Counted from the stretch's first letter, positions 54,617 through 62,891 are shown. The stretch is 64,000 bases of DNA from a bacterium (GCA_028724545.1 JAQYCU010000024.1:1-64000); one strand, 5' to 3'. Notes: generated by a model from the sequence alone, not told the origin. Numbers and translations are program-made.

Positions 54617-55879
54617 ATGAGTCAGAAAAAATTGATTCCATTTATTAATGCAGAAAATGAGATGGCAGGAAGTATTATTAAATTAGCAGACCGTTATTCC
54701 TGCGAAGGAGCAGATGGTTTATATCTGTACAATTTTTCGGGAGATGAAAAATCACGGGAAGAATTTCTTGCCACAGTGCGTCAGATTGAAAAAATGATTG
54801 ATATTCCTTTTTATGTAGGCATTTATGTGAATCGTTTTGAAGATGCAAAAAAAGCATTGTATACAGGAGCGTCAAAAGTAGTCATCAGAAAAGCACTGAT
54901 GCCGGAAGAAAAAGAAATAACGGAAATTCTTTCGCGTTTTGACAGGGATAAGCTTGCTGTCGAAATAGATATGAGGGCAGATTTCCAAAATGCACAGCAG
55001 TTGGATGCTTTTTATGAGATGGGATTTGGAACAGCTGTTTTGAAACATATTGATACAACAAAGAGTTTTTCAGATGCCATTGCAGATACGAAAATAGGAG
55101 TGCTGATTCGTGACGGACTGATTCGTAATGATTTGGCAGAATTGTTGTCTTATCAGACAGTACAGGCCGTTATGACAAACTATTTTGAAGAAAAAGATAT
55201 TTTCAAAGCAAAGAGAAGTTTAAAGTCACAGGGTATTGATGTGGAAGTATTTGACAGCTGCATTGATTTTTCTGATTTTAAGCTACAGGAAAATGGACTG
55301 ATTCCTGTTATTGTGCAGGATTACCGGACAGATGAAGTATTAATGCTTGCTTATATGAATGAAAAATCTTTTGAAATGACGCTTCGTACCGGAAAAATGA
55401 CTTATTACAGCAGAAGCCGTCAGGAATTATGGGTAAAAGGTGAAACTTCCGGTCATTATCAGTATGTTAAGGCTCTGATGATAGATTGTGACAACGATAC
55501 AATTCTTGCAAAGGTACGTCAGCTTGGTGCAGCATGCCATACGGGAAAACATACCTGTTTCTTTAAGGAACTGGCAAAGAAGGATTATGTTACAACCAAT
55601 CCTCTGACCGTGCTTAAAGAAGATTATGACACGATTATTAATCGGAAAAACAATCCAAAAGAAGGTTCTTATACAAATTATCTGTTTGACAAAGGAATCG
55701 ATAAGATTTTGAAAAAATGTGGCGAGGAAGCAACCGAAATCGTTATTGCAGCCAAAAATCCGGATGCAGAAGAATTAAAATATGAGATTGCTGACTTCCT
55801 TTACCATATGATGGTTCTGATGGCAGAATGCGATTTAGACTGGGATGATATTACAAAAGAATTAGTAAACAGAAGGTAG
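54617..55879 (+). CDS. hisIE: HisA/HisF-like barrel fused to HisIE (PRA-CH and PRA-PH)
   Basis: 420 residues in three parts. Residues 1-215 look like a HisA/HisF (beta-alpha)8 barrel, with [16 protein letters not shown] at strand 1 and [11 protein letters not shown] near strand 5. The catalytic Asp of strand 1 (PAID or PCLD in HisA/HisF) is Asn here, so this part is probably not a normal isomerase or cyclase. About 215-315 is HisI (phosphoribosyl-AMP cyclohydrolase; [20 protein letters not shown], the metal-binding CDNDT, and [10 protein letters not shown]). About 320-420 is HisE (phosphoribosyl-ATP pyrophosphatase; [30 protein letters not shown]). CGGAGGG precedes the ATG. I see no separate hisA, hisF, hisH or hisC in the window. 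Confidence 0.88.
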   Translation: MSQKKLIPFINAENEMAGSIIKLADRYSCEGADGLYLYNFSGDEKSREEFLATVRQIEKMIDIPFYVGIYVNRFEDAKKALYTGASKVVIRKALMPEEKEITEILSRFDRDKLAVEIDMRADFQNAQQLDAFYEMGFGTAVLKHIDTTKSFSDAIADTKIGVLIRDGLIRNDLAELLSYQTVQAVMTNYFEEKDIFKAKRSLKSQGIDVEVFDSCIDFSDFKLQENGLIPVIVQDYRTDEVLMLAYMNEKSFEMTLRTGKMTYYSRSRQELWVKGETSGHYQYVKALMIDCDNDTILAKVRQLGAACHTGKHTCFFKELAKKDYVTTNPLTVLKEDYDTIINRKNNPKEGSYTNYLFDKGIDKILKKCGEEATEIVIAAKNPDAEELKYEIADFLYHMMVLMAECDLDWDDITKELVNRR

Positions 55880-55949
55880 TAATATTGGTTATATGCCGGA
55901 ATCGTTTTTGGCATAGCAGAAACGAAGCAGGCAGAATGGAGGTTATACT

Positions 55950-56132
55950 ATGATAATGACGCTTTTAGCCAAAGGGGTTACCGATTTAACATTTACCGGA
56001 GCATTTTTCTGGTATCTTGTGAAATTTATTGTCAGTGGAGTACTTGCTTTTTGTGCTATTTTACTGGGCATTAAACTGCGCAAGAAAAAAATAAACAAAA
56101 CAGAGCAGGAAAGTGCAAAGACAGCCGAGTAG
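55950..56132 (+). CDS. Small membrane protein, 60 residues
   Basis: One clear membrane helix (about residues 18-43) followed by a basic tail (GIKLRKKKINK) and a polar end. GGAGG lies 7 bases before the ATG, which makes this a convincing real gene despite its size. It lies between the histidine genes and a CYTH protein. Family and function not recognised. The topology suggests the basic tail is cytosolic. Confidence 0.65.
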   Translation: MIMTLLAKGVTDLTFTGAFFWYLVKFIVSGVLAFCAILLGIKLRKKKINKTEQESAKTAE

Positions 56133-56198
56133 TGTGCAAAGGCCTTTTTGCCTGCCGGTTGCAGATGACAAAAACTTTGTTTCGGAATTGAGATAAAT

Positions 56199-56687
56199 AT
56201 GGAAATAGAAAAAAAGTTTCTGATTCAGACTATGCCGGACAATCTGGAGCAGATGGAAAAAAAAGAAATTGAGCAGGGATATTTATGCACAGACCCTGTT
56301 GTCCGGATTCGCAAAAGCAACGAGCGTTATATTCTGACCTATAAATCACGCTTAAAAGATAGCGAAAATCATGCTGATGTGCATATTAACAGAGAAGTTG
56401 AGATGCCTCTTACCAAAGAGGGGTATCTTCATCTTAGGGAAAAAGCAGATAATCATATGATAACAAAAACACGTTATCTGATACCATTGCCAAGTGGGCA
56501 TATGGGAGAATTAGACATTTTTCACAACCAGTTAGAGGGACTTCATTTTATCGAAGTCGAATTTCAAGACGAGAAAGATGCAGCTGATTTTGTGGCACCG
56601 GACTGGTTCGGGGAAAATGTAAGTAAAGATGAAAGATATACAAACAGTTTTTTATCACACTGTGATAATCTGGATGTATTTCAGTAA
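56199..56687 (+). CDS. CYTH-domain phosphohydrolase
   Basis: 162 residues. It opens with the defining EIEKKFL motif (ExExK) and continues with charged strands (VVRIRKS, YILTYKS, HINREVE, TKTRYLI, ELDIFH, FIEVEFQDEKDA) that line the triphosphate tunnel in this family. CYTH proteins include triphosphatases, thiamine triphosphatases and class IV adenylate cyclases. Sequence alone does not decide, but an inorganic triphosphatase role is most common in bacteria. The binding site is weak. Confidence 0.85.
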   Translation: MEIEKKFLIQTMPDNLEQMEKKEIEQGYLCTDPVVRIRKSNERYILTYKSRLKDSENHADVHINREVEMPLTKEGYLHLREKADNHMITKTRYLIPLPSGHMGELDIFHNQLEGLHFIEVEFQDEKDAADFVAPDWFGENVSKDERYTNSFLSHCDNLDVFQ

Positions 56688-56740
56688 AATAAATGGAGTT
56701 CTGTACCAGAATATCCAAAAAAGAAAAATGGAGGCTTATT

Positions 56741-57625
56741 ATGTATAAGATTTTAAAAAAAGAATATCTGGCCAATAATATCTGGCTTATGGATATCGAA
56801 GCACCCCGCGTTGCAAAGTCCTGTCAGCCTGGACAGTTTGTTATCGTGAAAATGGACGAAAAGGGAGAGAGAATCCCTTTGACAGTCTGTGATTATGACA
56901 GGGAAAAGGGAACAGTTACAATTGTATTTCAGACAGTTGGTGCTTCCACAAAAGAAATGGCAGAATATGAAGTGGGCGAGTCTTTTATGGACTTTGTAGG
57001 ACCATTAGGATGCGCTTCTGAATTAATCAGTATGCCAATGGAAGAATTAAAGAAAGAAAAACTGTTATTTGTATGTGGTGGTGTTGGTACAGCTCCTGTA
57101 TATCCACAGGTAAAATGGATGCATGAGCATGGTATTGATGTGGATGTTATCATTGGTGCCCGTACAAAGGACATTATGATTCTGGAAAACGAGATGCGCG
57201 AAGTTGCAGGAAACCTTTATATTGCTACAGATGATGGTTCTTATGGTTTCAAGGGAAATGGCTGCGACCAGATTAATGAACTGGTTAAGAATCAGGGAAA
57301 AGAATATACAAGAGTGATTGCAATTGGTCCTATGATTATGATGAAATTTGTTTCACTCCTGACAAAAGAATTGGGAATCCCAACAATTGTCAGCATGAAT
57401 CCGATTATGGTAGATGGAACCGGTATGTGTGGTGCCTGCCGTCTTCAGGTTGGCGATGAAATCAAATTCGCCTGCGTAGACGGACCAGAGTTTGATGGTC
57501 ATTTGGTTGATTTTGACCAGGCAATGCAGCGTCAGAGAATGTACAAAACAGAAGAAGGACGTGCAATGCTCCGTATGGAAGAGGGAGATACCCATCACGG
57601 TGGATGTGGTCATTGCAATGGCTAA
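56741..57625 (+). CDS. nfnA: NfnA: ferredoxin-NADP reductase-type subunit of the NfnAB transhydrogenase
   Basis: FAD/NAD-binding subunit of the bifurcating NADH-dependent reduced ferredoxin:NADP oxidoreductase. The FAD domain has QPGQFVIVKMDEKGERIPLTV, the nucleotide domain has VCGGVGTAPVYPQVK, and a C-terminal 2Fe-2S site has GTGMCGACRLQVGDEIKFACVDGPEFDGH. It could also be a sulfide dehydrogenase-like subunit, but the next gene is the matching NfnB. 294 residues. I chose the ATG at 56741 (GGAGG 6 bases upstream). A Cys/His tail (HHGGCGHC) closes the protein. Confidence 0.9.
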   Translation: MYKILKKEYLANNIWLMDIEAPRVAKSCQPGQFVIVKMDEKGERIPLTVCDYDREKGTVTIVFQTVGASTKEMAEYEVGESFMDFVGPLGCASELISMPMEELKKEKLLFVCGGVGTAPVYPQVKWMHEHGIDVDVIIGARTKDIMILENEMREVAGNLYIATDDGSYGFKGNGCDQINELVKNQGKEYTRVIAIGPMIMMKFVSLLTKELGIPTIVSMNPIMVDGTGMCGACRLQVGDEIKFACVDGPEFDGHLVDFDQAMQRQRMYKTEEGRAMLRMEEGDTHHGGCGHCNG

Positions 57626-57725
57626 TACATAACGGCATATTTTTAGAAAAATAGTAAATAACAGAAAACAGATATTGCTGTAATAATAAAAATAACAGAG
57701 AGTCAAGGACAAAATGGAGGTAATC

Positions 57726-59117
57726 ATGGAAGTAGATGTATTAAAGAGAGTACCCGTGCGCGAACAGGAGCCAAAAGTTCGTGCTACAAACTTTGATGAA
57801 GTTTGTTTAGGTTATAATAAAGAAGAAGCTATGGCAGAGGCAACACGCTGTCTGCAATGCAAGAATCCTCAGTGTGTTAAGGGATGTCCGGTTAATATCA
57901 ACATTCCGGGATTCATTAAAGAACTGGCAGAGGGAAAAGTAGAAGATGCTTATCATGTTATTAGCGAATATTCTGCACTTCCGGCAGTATGTGGACGTGT
58001 CTGCCCACAGGAAAGCCAGTGTGAAGCAAAATGTATCCGTGGTATCAAAGGAGATGCTGTTTCTATCGGTAAGTTAGAGCGTTTCGTTGCAGATACAGCC
58101 AGAGAAGAGGGAATCAAACCGGTAAAAGCAGAAAAACTGAACGGCAAAAAAGTTGCTGTCATTGGTTCTGGCCCTGCAGGACTTACCTGTGCCGGAGATT
58201 TGGCAAAATTAGGTTATGAAGTTACTATTTTTGAAGCACTGCATAAGGCAGGTGGCGTATTATCTTACGGTATTCCGGAATTTCGTCTGCCAAAGTCAAA
58301 GGTTGTAGACAGTGAAGTAGAAAATGTAAAATCCTTAGGTGTAAAAATTGAAACAAATGTTGTAATCGGAAAAGCAACAACGATAGATGAATTATTAGAT
58401 GAAGAAGGCTTTGATGCCGTATTTATCGGTTCTGGTGCAGGTCTTCCTAGATTTATGGGTATTCCTGGTGAAAATGCAAATGGTGTATTTTCTGCAAATG
58501 AATATCTGACACGAAGCAATCTGATGAAAGCATTCGACGATTCTTATGCTACACCAATTTCAGCAGGCAAAAAAGTAGCAGTTGTCGGTGGTGGTAATGT
58601 TGCAATGGATGCTGCAAGAACAGCACTTCGTCTGGGCGCAGAAGTACATATTGTATATCGCCGTAGTGAAGAAGAATTACCAGCCAGAGTAGAAGAAGTA
58701 CATCATGCAAAAGAAGAAGGTATCGTTTTTGATTTGCTGACAAATCCAACAGAGATTCTTGTGGATGAGGAAGGAAATGTAAAAGGAATGACTTGTATCC
58801 GTATGGAACTTGGCGAGCCGGATGAATCAGGCAGAAGAAGACCGGTAGAAGTTGCAGGTTCTGAATTTACACTGGATGTAGATACTGTCATTATGTCACT
58901 TGGTACAAGTCCAAATCCTCTGATTTCTTCTACAACAGAGGGACTGGATATCAACAAGAGAAAATGTATTGTGGCAGAAGAAGTAAACGGTCAGACTTCT
59001 AAGGCAAAAGTTTATGCCGGTGGAGATGCCGTAACAGGAGCAGCTACCGTTATTCTTGCAATGGGAGCCGGTAAAGCAGCTGCCAAAGGAATTGATGAAT
59101 TTTTGAGTGCACAGTAA
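57726..59117 (+). CDS. nfnB: NfnB: glutamate synthase small subunit-like oxidoreductase
   Basis: Second subunit of NfnAB, often annotated gltA or glutamate synthase (NADPH). An N-terminal domain with two 4Fe-4S clusters (CLQCKNPQCVKGCPVNINIP, then CGRVCPQESQCEAKC) is followed by an FAD fold (VAVIGSGPAGLTCAGDLA) and an NADPH fold (VAVVGGGNVAMDAARTALRLG). 463 residues. There is no large glutamate synthase subunit nearby, which supports NfnB over a true glutamate synthase. I chose the ATG at 57726 with GGAGG upstream. Confidence 0.92.
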   Translation: MEVDVLKRVPVREQEPKVRATNFDEVCLGYNKEEAMAEATRCLQCKNPQCVKGCPVNINIPGFIKELAEGKVEDAYHVISEYSALPAVCGRVCPQESQCEAKCIRGIKGDAVSIGKLERFVADTAREEGIKPVKAEKLNGKKVAVIGSGPAGLTCAGDLAKLGYEVTIFEALHKAGGVLSYGIPEFRLPKSKVVDSEVENVKSLGVKIETNVVIGKATTIDELLDEEGFDAVFIGSGAGLPRFMGIPGENANGVFSANEYLTRSNLMKAFDDSYATPISAGKKVAVVGGGNVAMDAARTALRLGAEVHIVYRRSEEELPARVEEVHHAKEEGIVFDLLTNPTEILVDEEGNVKGMTCIRMELGEPDESGRRRPVEVAGSEFTLDVDTVIMSLGTSPNPLISSTTEGLDINKRKCIVAEEVNGQTSKAKVYAGGDAVTGAATVILAMGAGKAAAKGIDEFLSAQ

Positions 59118-59199
59118 GGAAAATAAAGGGATTCTGCCTTTGGTGGGATTTTGGATGTTGTAAATTTGCACAAAAAAATAATGAATAAAAGTAAAAATG

Positions 59200-59244
59200 C
59201 ACAAGTAACAGTCTTTTGATAAGATTTGTTGCTTGTGTTTTTTT
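59200..59244 (+). terminator. Terminator of the nfnAB operon
   Basis: CACAAGTAACA pairs with TGTTGCTTGTG (11 pairs, one wobble), an inner TCTT/AAGA helix extends it, and seven T follow. Confidence 0.85.
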
Positions 59245-59421
59245 GTGTGATTTGTGAATTTTTCAGAAAAGTTTCGGGATGTTTGAACATTGTATAAAAA
59301 AGGAAGATTTGCTACCCTAATTACAGAGGATTTTTCCTGTTAAAAATGAAAGAAAGGGTATTTTATTTAAGTAATTTTCTATGAAATCTTAGAAATTTCG
59401 TTCTGTACGGATTCTAAAAGT

Positions 59422-59576
59422 GACCGTATGTAAGGATTTACAATACGTCGTTATTTTCATGGCAGTCGCCAACACAGATAACCGGCATAACGGCTTTGTG
59501 ACAGCTTTCATTGCCGGTTATAAAATTCGCCTTTATCCAAAGTAAACTACTCTCCCTTTACAGAGGATAAACATTT
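59422..59576. other. Cluster of three strong hairpins in a 490-base gene-free stretch
   Basis: The region 59245-59736 has no gene. It holds three stems in a row. (1) CGTATGTAA with TTAC-ATACG at about 59424-59447, one bulged A. (2) ATAACCGGCA with TGCCGGTTAT at 59478-59521, 10 perfect pairs, 24-base loop. (3) TTTATCC with GGATAAA enclosing GTAAA/TTTAC at about 59532-59571, followed by CATTTTT. This could be a non-coding RNA or a leader of the next gene. No known family recognised, and the orientation is uncertain. Confidence 0.45.
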
Positions 59577-59736
59577 TTATTCCGTATAAGTAAATAGGAC
59601 AAAGAGAAGATGAGGAAAGGAACAGTTATTTCACTTAACGGAAGAGCAGGAAAATCCTTATTTTTACCAATAGTATATTTGTGGTGGACATTGTTAGTCG
59701 TAAAATGACAGAGTTGCAGTGCAGAAAAGAGGTTAT

Positions 59737-60738
59737 ATGGAGAAAGAACAAAAGACATATTCAGAATTTCGTCAAATGTTATTTGATATGCTTTCTGAGC
59801 AATTACCGGGTGATTGCCGGGTAGAAAGAAGAACAGTCAGAAAAAATAATGCAGTTGAGATGGAGGGATTTACCATCACATCAGACAAAAGCAGGATAGC
59901 ACCTCACTTTAATATCGCGTCTTATTATCAAAAATATAGGAATGGTCAGACAGCAGAAAATCTGGTGCAGGAAATGCTTTGTACTTATGAGGAAGCTATG
60001 AAAAAAAGAAAGCAGGAAGATTTTGATTTTTCTTTTGCAAATTGTCAGGATAAAATTTTTATCAAATTAGTTTCCAGGGAAAGAAATCAGCCGGAGTTAG
60101 ACAACATTCCCAATATTTCTTTTTTAGACCTGAGTATTATTTTTCATATTTTGTTTTCAAAAGAAGAAGAAGGTATCTGCTCCGTGCAGATTACCAACAA
60201 AATAGTAAAAGACTGGGGAATTACTACGGTATCGTTGTTAAAACTGGCACGGAAAAATACGGAAGTGCTATTTCCGAAAAGAATGTGCAGTATGTATTCT
60301 ATGTTGCATGAATTATTGGGAAAAAATTTTTCTTTAGAAATGAAAAGCGAATATCAGGAGGAAAATAGTGCAGAATATGAAGCAGACGGATTTGGATTGA
60401 TGAATACTGGAGAATATGAGGCAGACGGATGTGGCTTGATGAATAATGGAGCAGATGAGCCGTATGTCATTACGAATGAGATGGGAATTAATGGGGCAAC
60501 CGTAATTCTGTATCCTAATATGTTAGAAGAAATTGGAGAAGCATTACGTGGTGATTTTTATCTTCTGCCAAGCAGTATTCATGAAATGATAGTTTTGTCA
60601 GCAAAATCTGGCTTTGAAAAGGAAGAGTTAAGGCAGATGGTAAACGATGCGAATGAAACCTGCGTAGAGAGAGAAGAAATATTATCGGATTGTGTTTATT
60701 ATTATTCTGTTGCTGACAGGACCATTCGGATTTTATAA
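59737..60738 (+). CDS. DUF5688-type protein with a 13-residue tandem duplication
   Basis: 333 residues, cytosolic, no membrane segment. The overall pattern fits the DUF5688 family common in Lachnospiraceae: an N-terminal block with ITSDKSRIAPHFNIASYYQ, a central DNIPNISFLDLSIIFHILF, and the C-terminal NGATVILYPNMLEEIGEAL followed by FYLLPSSIHEMIVLSA. Function unknown for the family. Residues 213-238 are two tandem copies of a 13-residue unit (EYEADGFGLMNTG then EYEADGCGLMNNG). I chose the ATG at 59737 with AGAGG 4 bases upstream; an in-frame GTG is at 59719. Confidence 0.7.
   Translation: MEKEQKTYSEFRQMLFDMLSEQLPGDCRVERRTVRKNNAVEMEGFTITSDKSRIAPHFNIASYYQKYRNGQTAENLVQEMLCTYEEAMKKRKQEDFDFSFANCQDKIFIKLVSRERNQPELDNIPNISFLDLSIIFHILFSKEEEGICSVQITNKIVKDWGITTVSLLKLARKNTEVLFPKRMCSMYSMLHELLGKNFSLEMKSEYQEENSAEYEADGFGLMNTGEYEADGCGLMNNGADEPYVITNEMGINGATVILYPNMLEEIGEALRGDFYLLPSSIHEMIVLSAKSGFEKEELRQMVNDANETCVEREEILSDCVYYYSVADRTIRIL
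60373..60450 (+). repeat. 39-bp tandem duplication inside the DUF5688-type gene
   Basis: Two 39-base units starting at 60373 and 60412, differing at only a few positions. The duplication keeps the frame. Confidence 0.85.
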
Positions 60739-60935
60739 AAGATTTGCTAAAAAGCATTGGCCGGTTAAGAAAAATCTGTTTTTATAATCGTCAGTTAAAA
60801 ATGGATTGTGCTGGCAGAAACGAATGGCCTGTTTCTGCAATGTGGAATGCATTTATGCCAGTGTTATGTTTGACTATGATTCTGCTGCCAGTCTTCTGAG
60901 GGAGTTAAACCGTAACAGCCAGTTTGTAAATGGGC

Positions 60936-61008
60936 TGTGATAAAAACAGAGTTTCCTAAAATGCAGCTTAGCGAAATCGTGCTGCTGTAGGAAACCTGTT
61001 TTATCACA
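60936..61008. other. Long palindromic hairpin element
   Basis: Left arm 60936-60958 pairs with right arm 60988-61008: TGTGATAAAA, CAG and GTTTCCTA against TAGGAAAC, CTG and TTTTATCACA, with two bulged A. An inner GCAGC/GCTGC helix forms the tip. Flanking GGG and CCC could extend it. No T run follows. Upstream in the same gap are GCAGAAAC/GTTTCTGC (about 60815-60840) and ACAGCC/GGCTGT (about 60915-60938). The gap 60739-61054 holds no gene. Confidence 0.6.
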
Positions 61009-61054
61009 TGTCCCTAAAAAGTGTACAGCGAAAATGATTCCTTATTTGTTTCAC

Positions 61055-61084
61055 TTTACAAAGTAATTCAATTTGTGCTATAAT
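61055..61084 (+). promoter_or_regulatory. Promoter of the tRNA-Arg gene
   Basis: TTTACA, 18-base spacer, perfect TATAAT, 24 bases before the tRNA. Confidence 0.7.
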
Positions 61085-61108
61085 CATATCTGTTGATTTT
61101 TTGAATGT

Positions 61109-61183
61109 GCACCTGTAGCTCAGTGGATAGAGCAACGGTTTCCGGAACCGTGTTTTGCGGGGGTTCGAGTCCCTTCAGGTGCG
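61109..61183 (+). tRNA. tRNA-Arg (anticodon CCG)
   Basis: Full cloverleaf. Acceptor GCACCTG/CAGGTGC, D arm GCTC/GAGC, anticodon stem ACGGT/ACCGT with loop TTCCGGA (anticodon CCG at 61142-61144, reading CGG), and a T arm with TTCGAGT. Discriminator G. The CCA end is not encoded. Single gene with its own promoter. Confidence 0.95.
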
Positions 61184-61228
61184 CTTTTGTTATTAGTTTG
61201 CAACGCAATGAAAGGATGTGCGCATTTT

Positions 61229-62008
61229 ATGCGATTAAAATACAAAAAAATAGTTATCATTATAACACTGGCGATTATGTTAATCGGAATGGGAACTTTT
61301 TCTCTGATTGCACCAGATGTTACTTTTTCTTTTAGTGGCAATTCAGCTAAAACAACAACGGGAAGTGCATTGTCTGCAATGTCAGACCGTGAAATAGAAA
61401 AGGAAATTACAGAACTTGTAAAGAAATATTTTGATGCAAAGCAGCAGGTTGATATGGAGGCGTTAGCAGATTGTGTCAGCGATGTTTCACATGTAGAAGA
61501 AAAACGTCTTGTTACCGAAGCTGAATATATTGAGGAATATCGAAATATCGAATGTACGATATTGAATAAAGGTCTGAACGAGGGAACGTATCGTGTCTAT
61601 GTATATTGTGAAGCCAAAATATATGACATTGATACACTTGTACCATCGCTTAGTGCGTTAAATGTAACGATGAATGACAAAGGAAAATTTGTTATTTATC
61701 TGAGTACTATTGACAGTAAAGAGCAGAAAGCAATAGATGAACTGGATAATAGTAAAGAAATAAAGAATAAAATCAATACCGTGCAAAAGAAATTGCAGGA
61801 TATTGTCAGCAAAAATGCAGATGTGCGTGATTTTTACCAAATGCTGGAAAGTTCTGGTTCGGAAGATGAAGCAGAAGAGAATACGAATATAAACCAGGAG
61901 GCAAATCAGGCAACACAGGCACCAGCTGCGACACAAGCTCCTGCAGCGACACAGGCACCGGCAGCAACACAAGCACCTGTAGTAACGCAGGCTCCGGCAA
62001 CAAATTAA
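61229..62008 (+). CDS. Membrane-anchored protein with a TQAPAA repeat tail, unknown function
   Basis: 259 residues. A signal anchor (about 8-28) is followed by an outside domain of about 190 residues. Its helix pattern (DREIEKEITELVKKYFDAKQQVDMEALADCV) and later strands resemble NTF2-like folds, though this is only an impression. The C-terminus is a low-complexity tail of five TQAPxx units (18-base repeats at about 61914-62005). Such tails often act as wall-spanning linkers, but here the repeat ends the protein with no anchor. I chose the ATG at 61229 because AAAGGATG lies about 10 bases upstream; 61208 is an alternative. Confidence 0.7.
   Translation: MRLKYKKIVIIITLAIMLIGMGTFSLIAPDVTFSFSGNSAKTTTGSALSAMSDREIEKEITELVKKYFDAKQQVDMEALADCVSDVSHVEEKRLVTEAEYIEEYRNIECTILNKGLNEGTYRVYVYCEAKIYDIDTLVPSLSALNVTMNDKGKFVIYLSTIDSKEQKAIDELDNSKEIKNKINTVQKKLQDIVSKNADVRDFYQMLESSGSEDEAEENTNINQEANQATQAPAATQAPAATQAPAATQAPVVTQAPATN
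61914..62005 (+). repeat. 18-bp tandem repeat encoding TQAPAA units
   Basis: About five degenerate copies of ACACAGGCACCAGCTGCG-like units. Copy number probably varies between strains. Confidence 0.8.
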
Positions 62009-62027
62009 GAAAAAGAAACATCACATG

Positions 62028-62128
62028 ATCCGAGATGTTCTGAAAGATAACATGTTATTTTATCCTGAGTGAAAATGACGGATAAGGACTTGGACATGTA
62101 TTCTGTCTTTGGAACTTCTCGGATTTTT
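62028..62128 (+). other. Multi-branched RNA-like fold with T tail upstream of rluF
   Basis: A closing stem ATCCGAGA plus GTTC pairs with GAAC plus TCTCGGAT (12 pairs, one T/T mismatch), then TTTT. Inside are the 12-base palindrome ATAACATGTTAT (62047-62058), TTATCC/GGATAA (62060-62085) and a weaker AGGAC/GTCTT. It ends 20 bases before the rluF start. It could be a terminator with a branched top, a leader, or a small RNA. No known family recognised. Confidence 0.5.
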
Positions 62129-62148
62129 AGTATATGGAGATAAATAAT

Positions 62149-62859
62149 ATGGAAGAAATCAGAATTAATAAATTTTTAAGTGAGGCAGGTGTCTGTTCCC
62201 GGCGTGAAGGTGACAGACTGATAGAACAGGGGCGTGTTACGATTGATGGGAAAATAGCACTTCCGGGAGAAAAAATTACAGAAGACCAGCTGGTTATGGT
62301 GGATGGAAAAAAAGTAACGAAAGAGGAAGAAGAGATTTTTCTGGCTTTTTATAAACCAAGAGGAATTGTCTGCACAACAGCAAAAGAAGAAAATGGAGAG
62401 AAGATTAAGAATGTTGTAGATTATATTGATTATCCAAAAAGAATATATCCGGTAGGCAGACTGGACCAGGCTTCGGAAGGACTTTTGCTTTTGACCAATC
62501 AGGGAGATGCAATGGAAAAAATATTGAGAAGCCGTTATGAGCACGAAAAAGAATATTTTGTAAGGGTAGACCATAAAATAGAGCCTGGTTTTCTGAAGAA
62601 AATGCAGGAGGGTGTGCCGATTCTCGATACGGTAACGAAGCCTTGTAAAATATGGCAGGAAGACGAGATGAGTTTTCACATCATTATTACACAGGGTCTG
62701 AACCGTCAGATTCGCCGTATGTGTGAATATTTCGGTTATCGCGTAACATATCTGCGCCGTGACCGTGTTATGAATATTACACTAGAAGGATTAAAAAAAG
62801 GACGGTACCGCCATCTGACAGCAAAAGAGATAGCCGAATTAAAAAGAGAATTGGGATAG
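62149..62859 (+). CDS. rluF: RluF-like 23S rRNA pseudouridine synthase
   Basis: RsuA/RluB/RluF-family enzyme of 236 residues. N-terminal S4 RNA-binding domain (RINKFLSEAGVCSRREGDRLI), then the catalytic domain with Asp106 in GRLDQASEGLLLLTN and the C-terminal QGLNRQIRRMCEYFGYRV. The YKPRGIVCTTA and GVPILDTVTKPCK blocks are closest to RluF (position 2604), but the target position is inferred. I chose the ATG at 62149 with GGAG 9 bases upstream. Confidence 0.88.
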   Translation: MEEIRINKFLSEAGVCSRREGDRLIEQGRVTIDGKIALPGEKITEDQLVMVDGKKVTKEEEEIFLAFYKPRGIVCTTAKEENGEKIKNVVDYIDYPKRIYPVGRLDQASEGLLLLTNQGDAMEKILRSRYEHEKEYFVRVDHKIEPGFLKKMQEGVPILDTVTKPCKIWQEDEMSFHIIITQGLNRQIRRMCEYFGYRVTYLRRDRVMNITLEGLKKGRYRHLTAKEIAELKRELG

Positions 62860-62891
62860 GTCAGAAAAATAGAACGGAAGGAAGGGCAAAA

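Noticed and set aside
57726..59117. True glutamate synthase small subunit
   Set aside because: No large subunit gene nearby, and the upstream gene is an NfnA-type FAD/2Fe-2S protein, so NfnB is the better call.
59422..59590. yybP-ykoY manganese riboswitch on the minus strand
   Set aside because: Only a GGGAGAGTAG-like string is similar. The helices that can be drawn do not match the family layout, and no minus-strand gene lies downstream.
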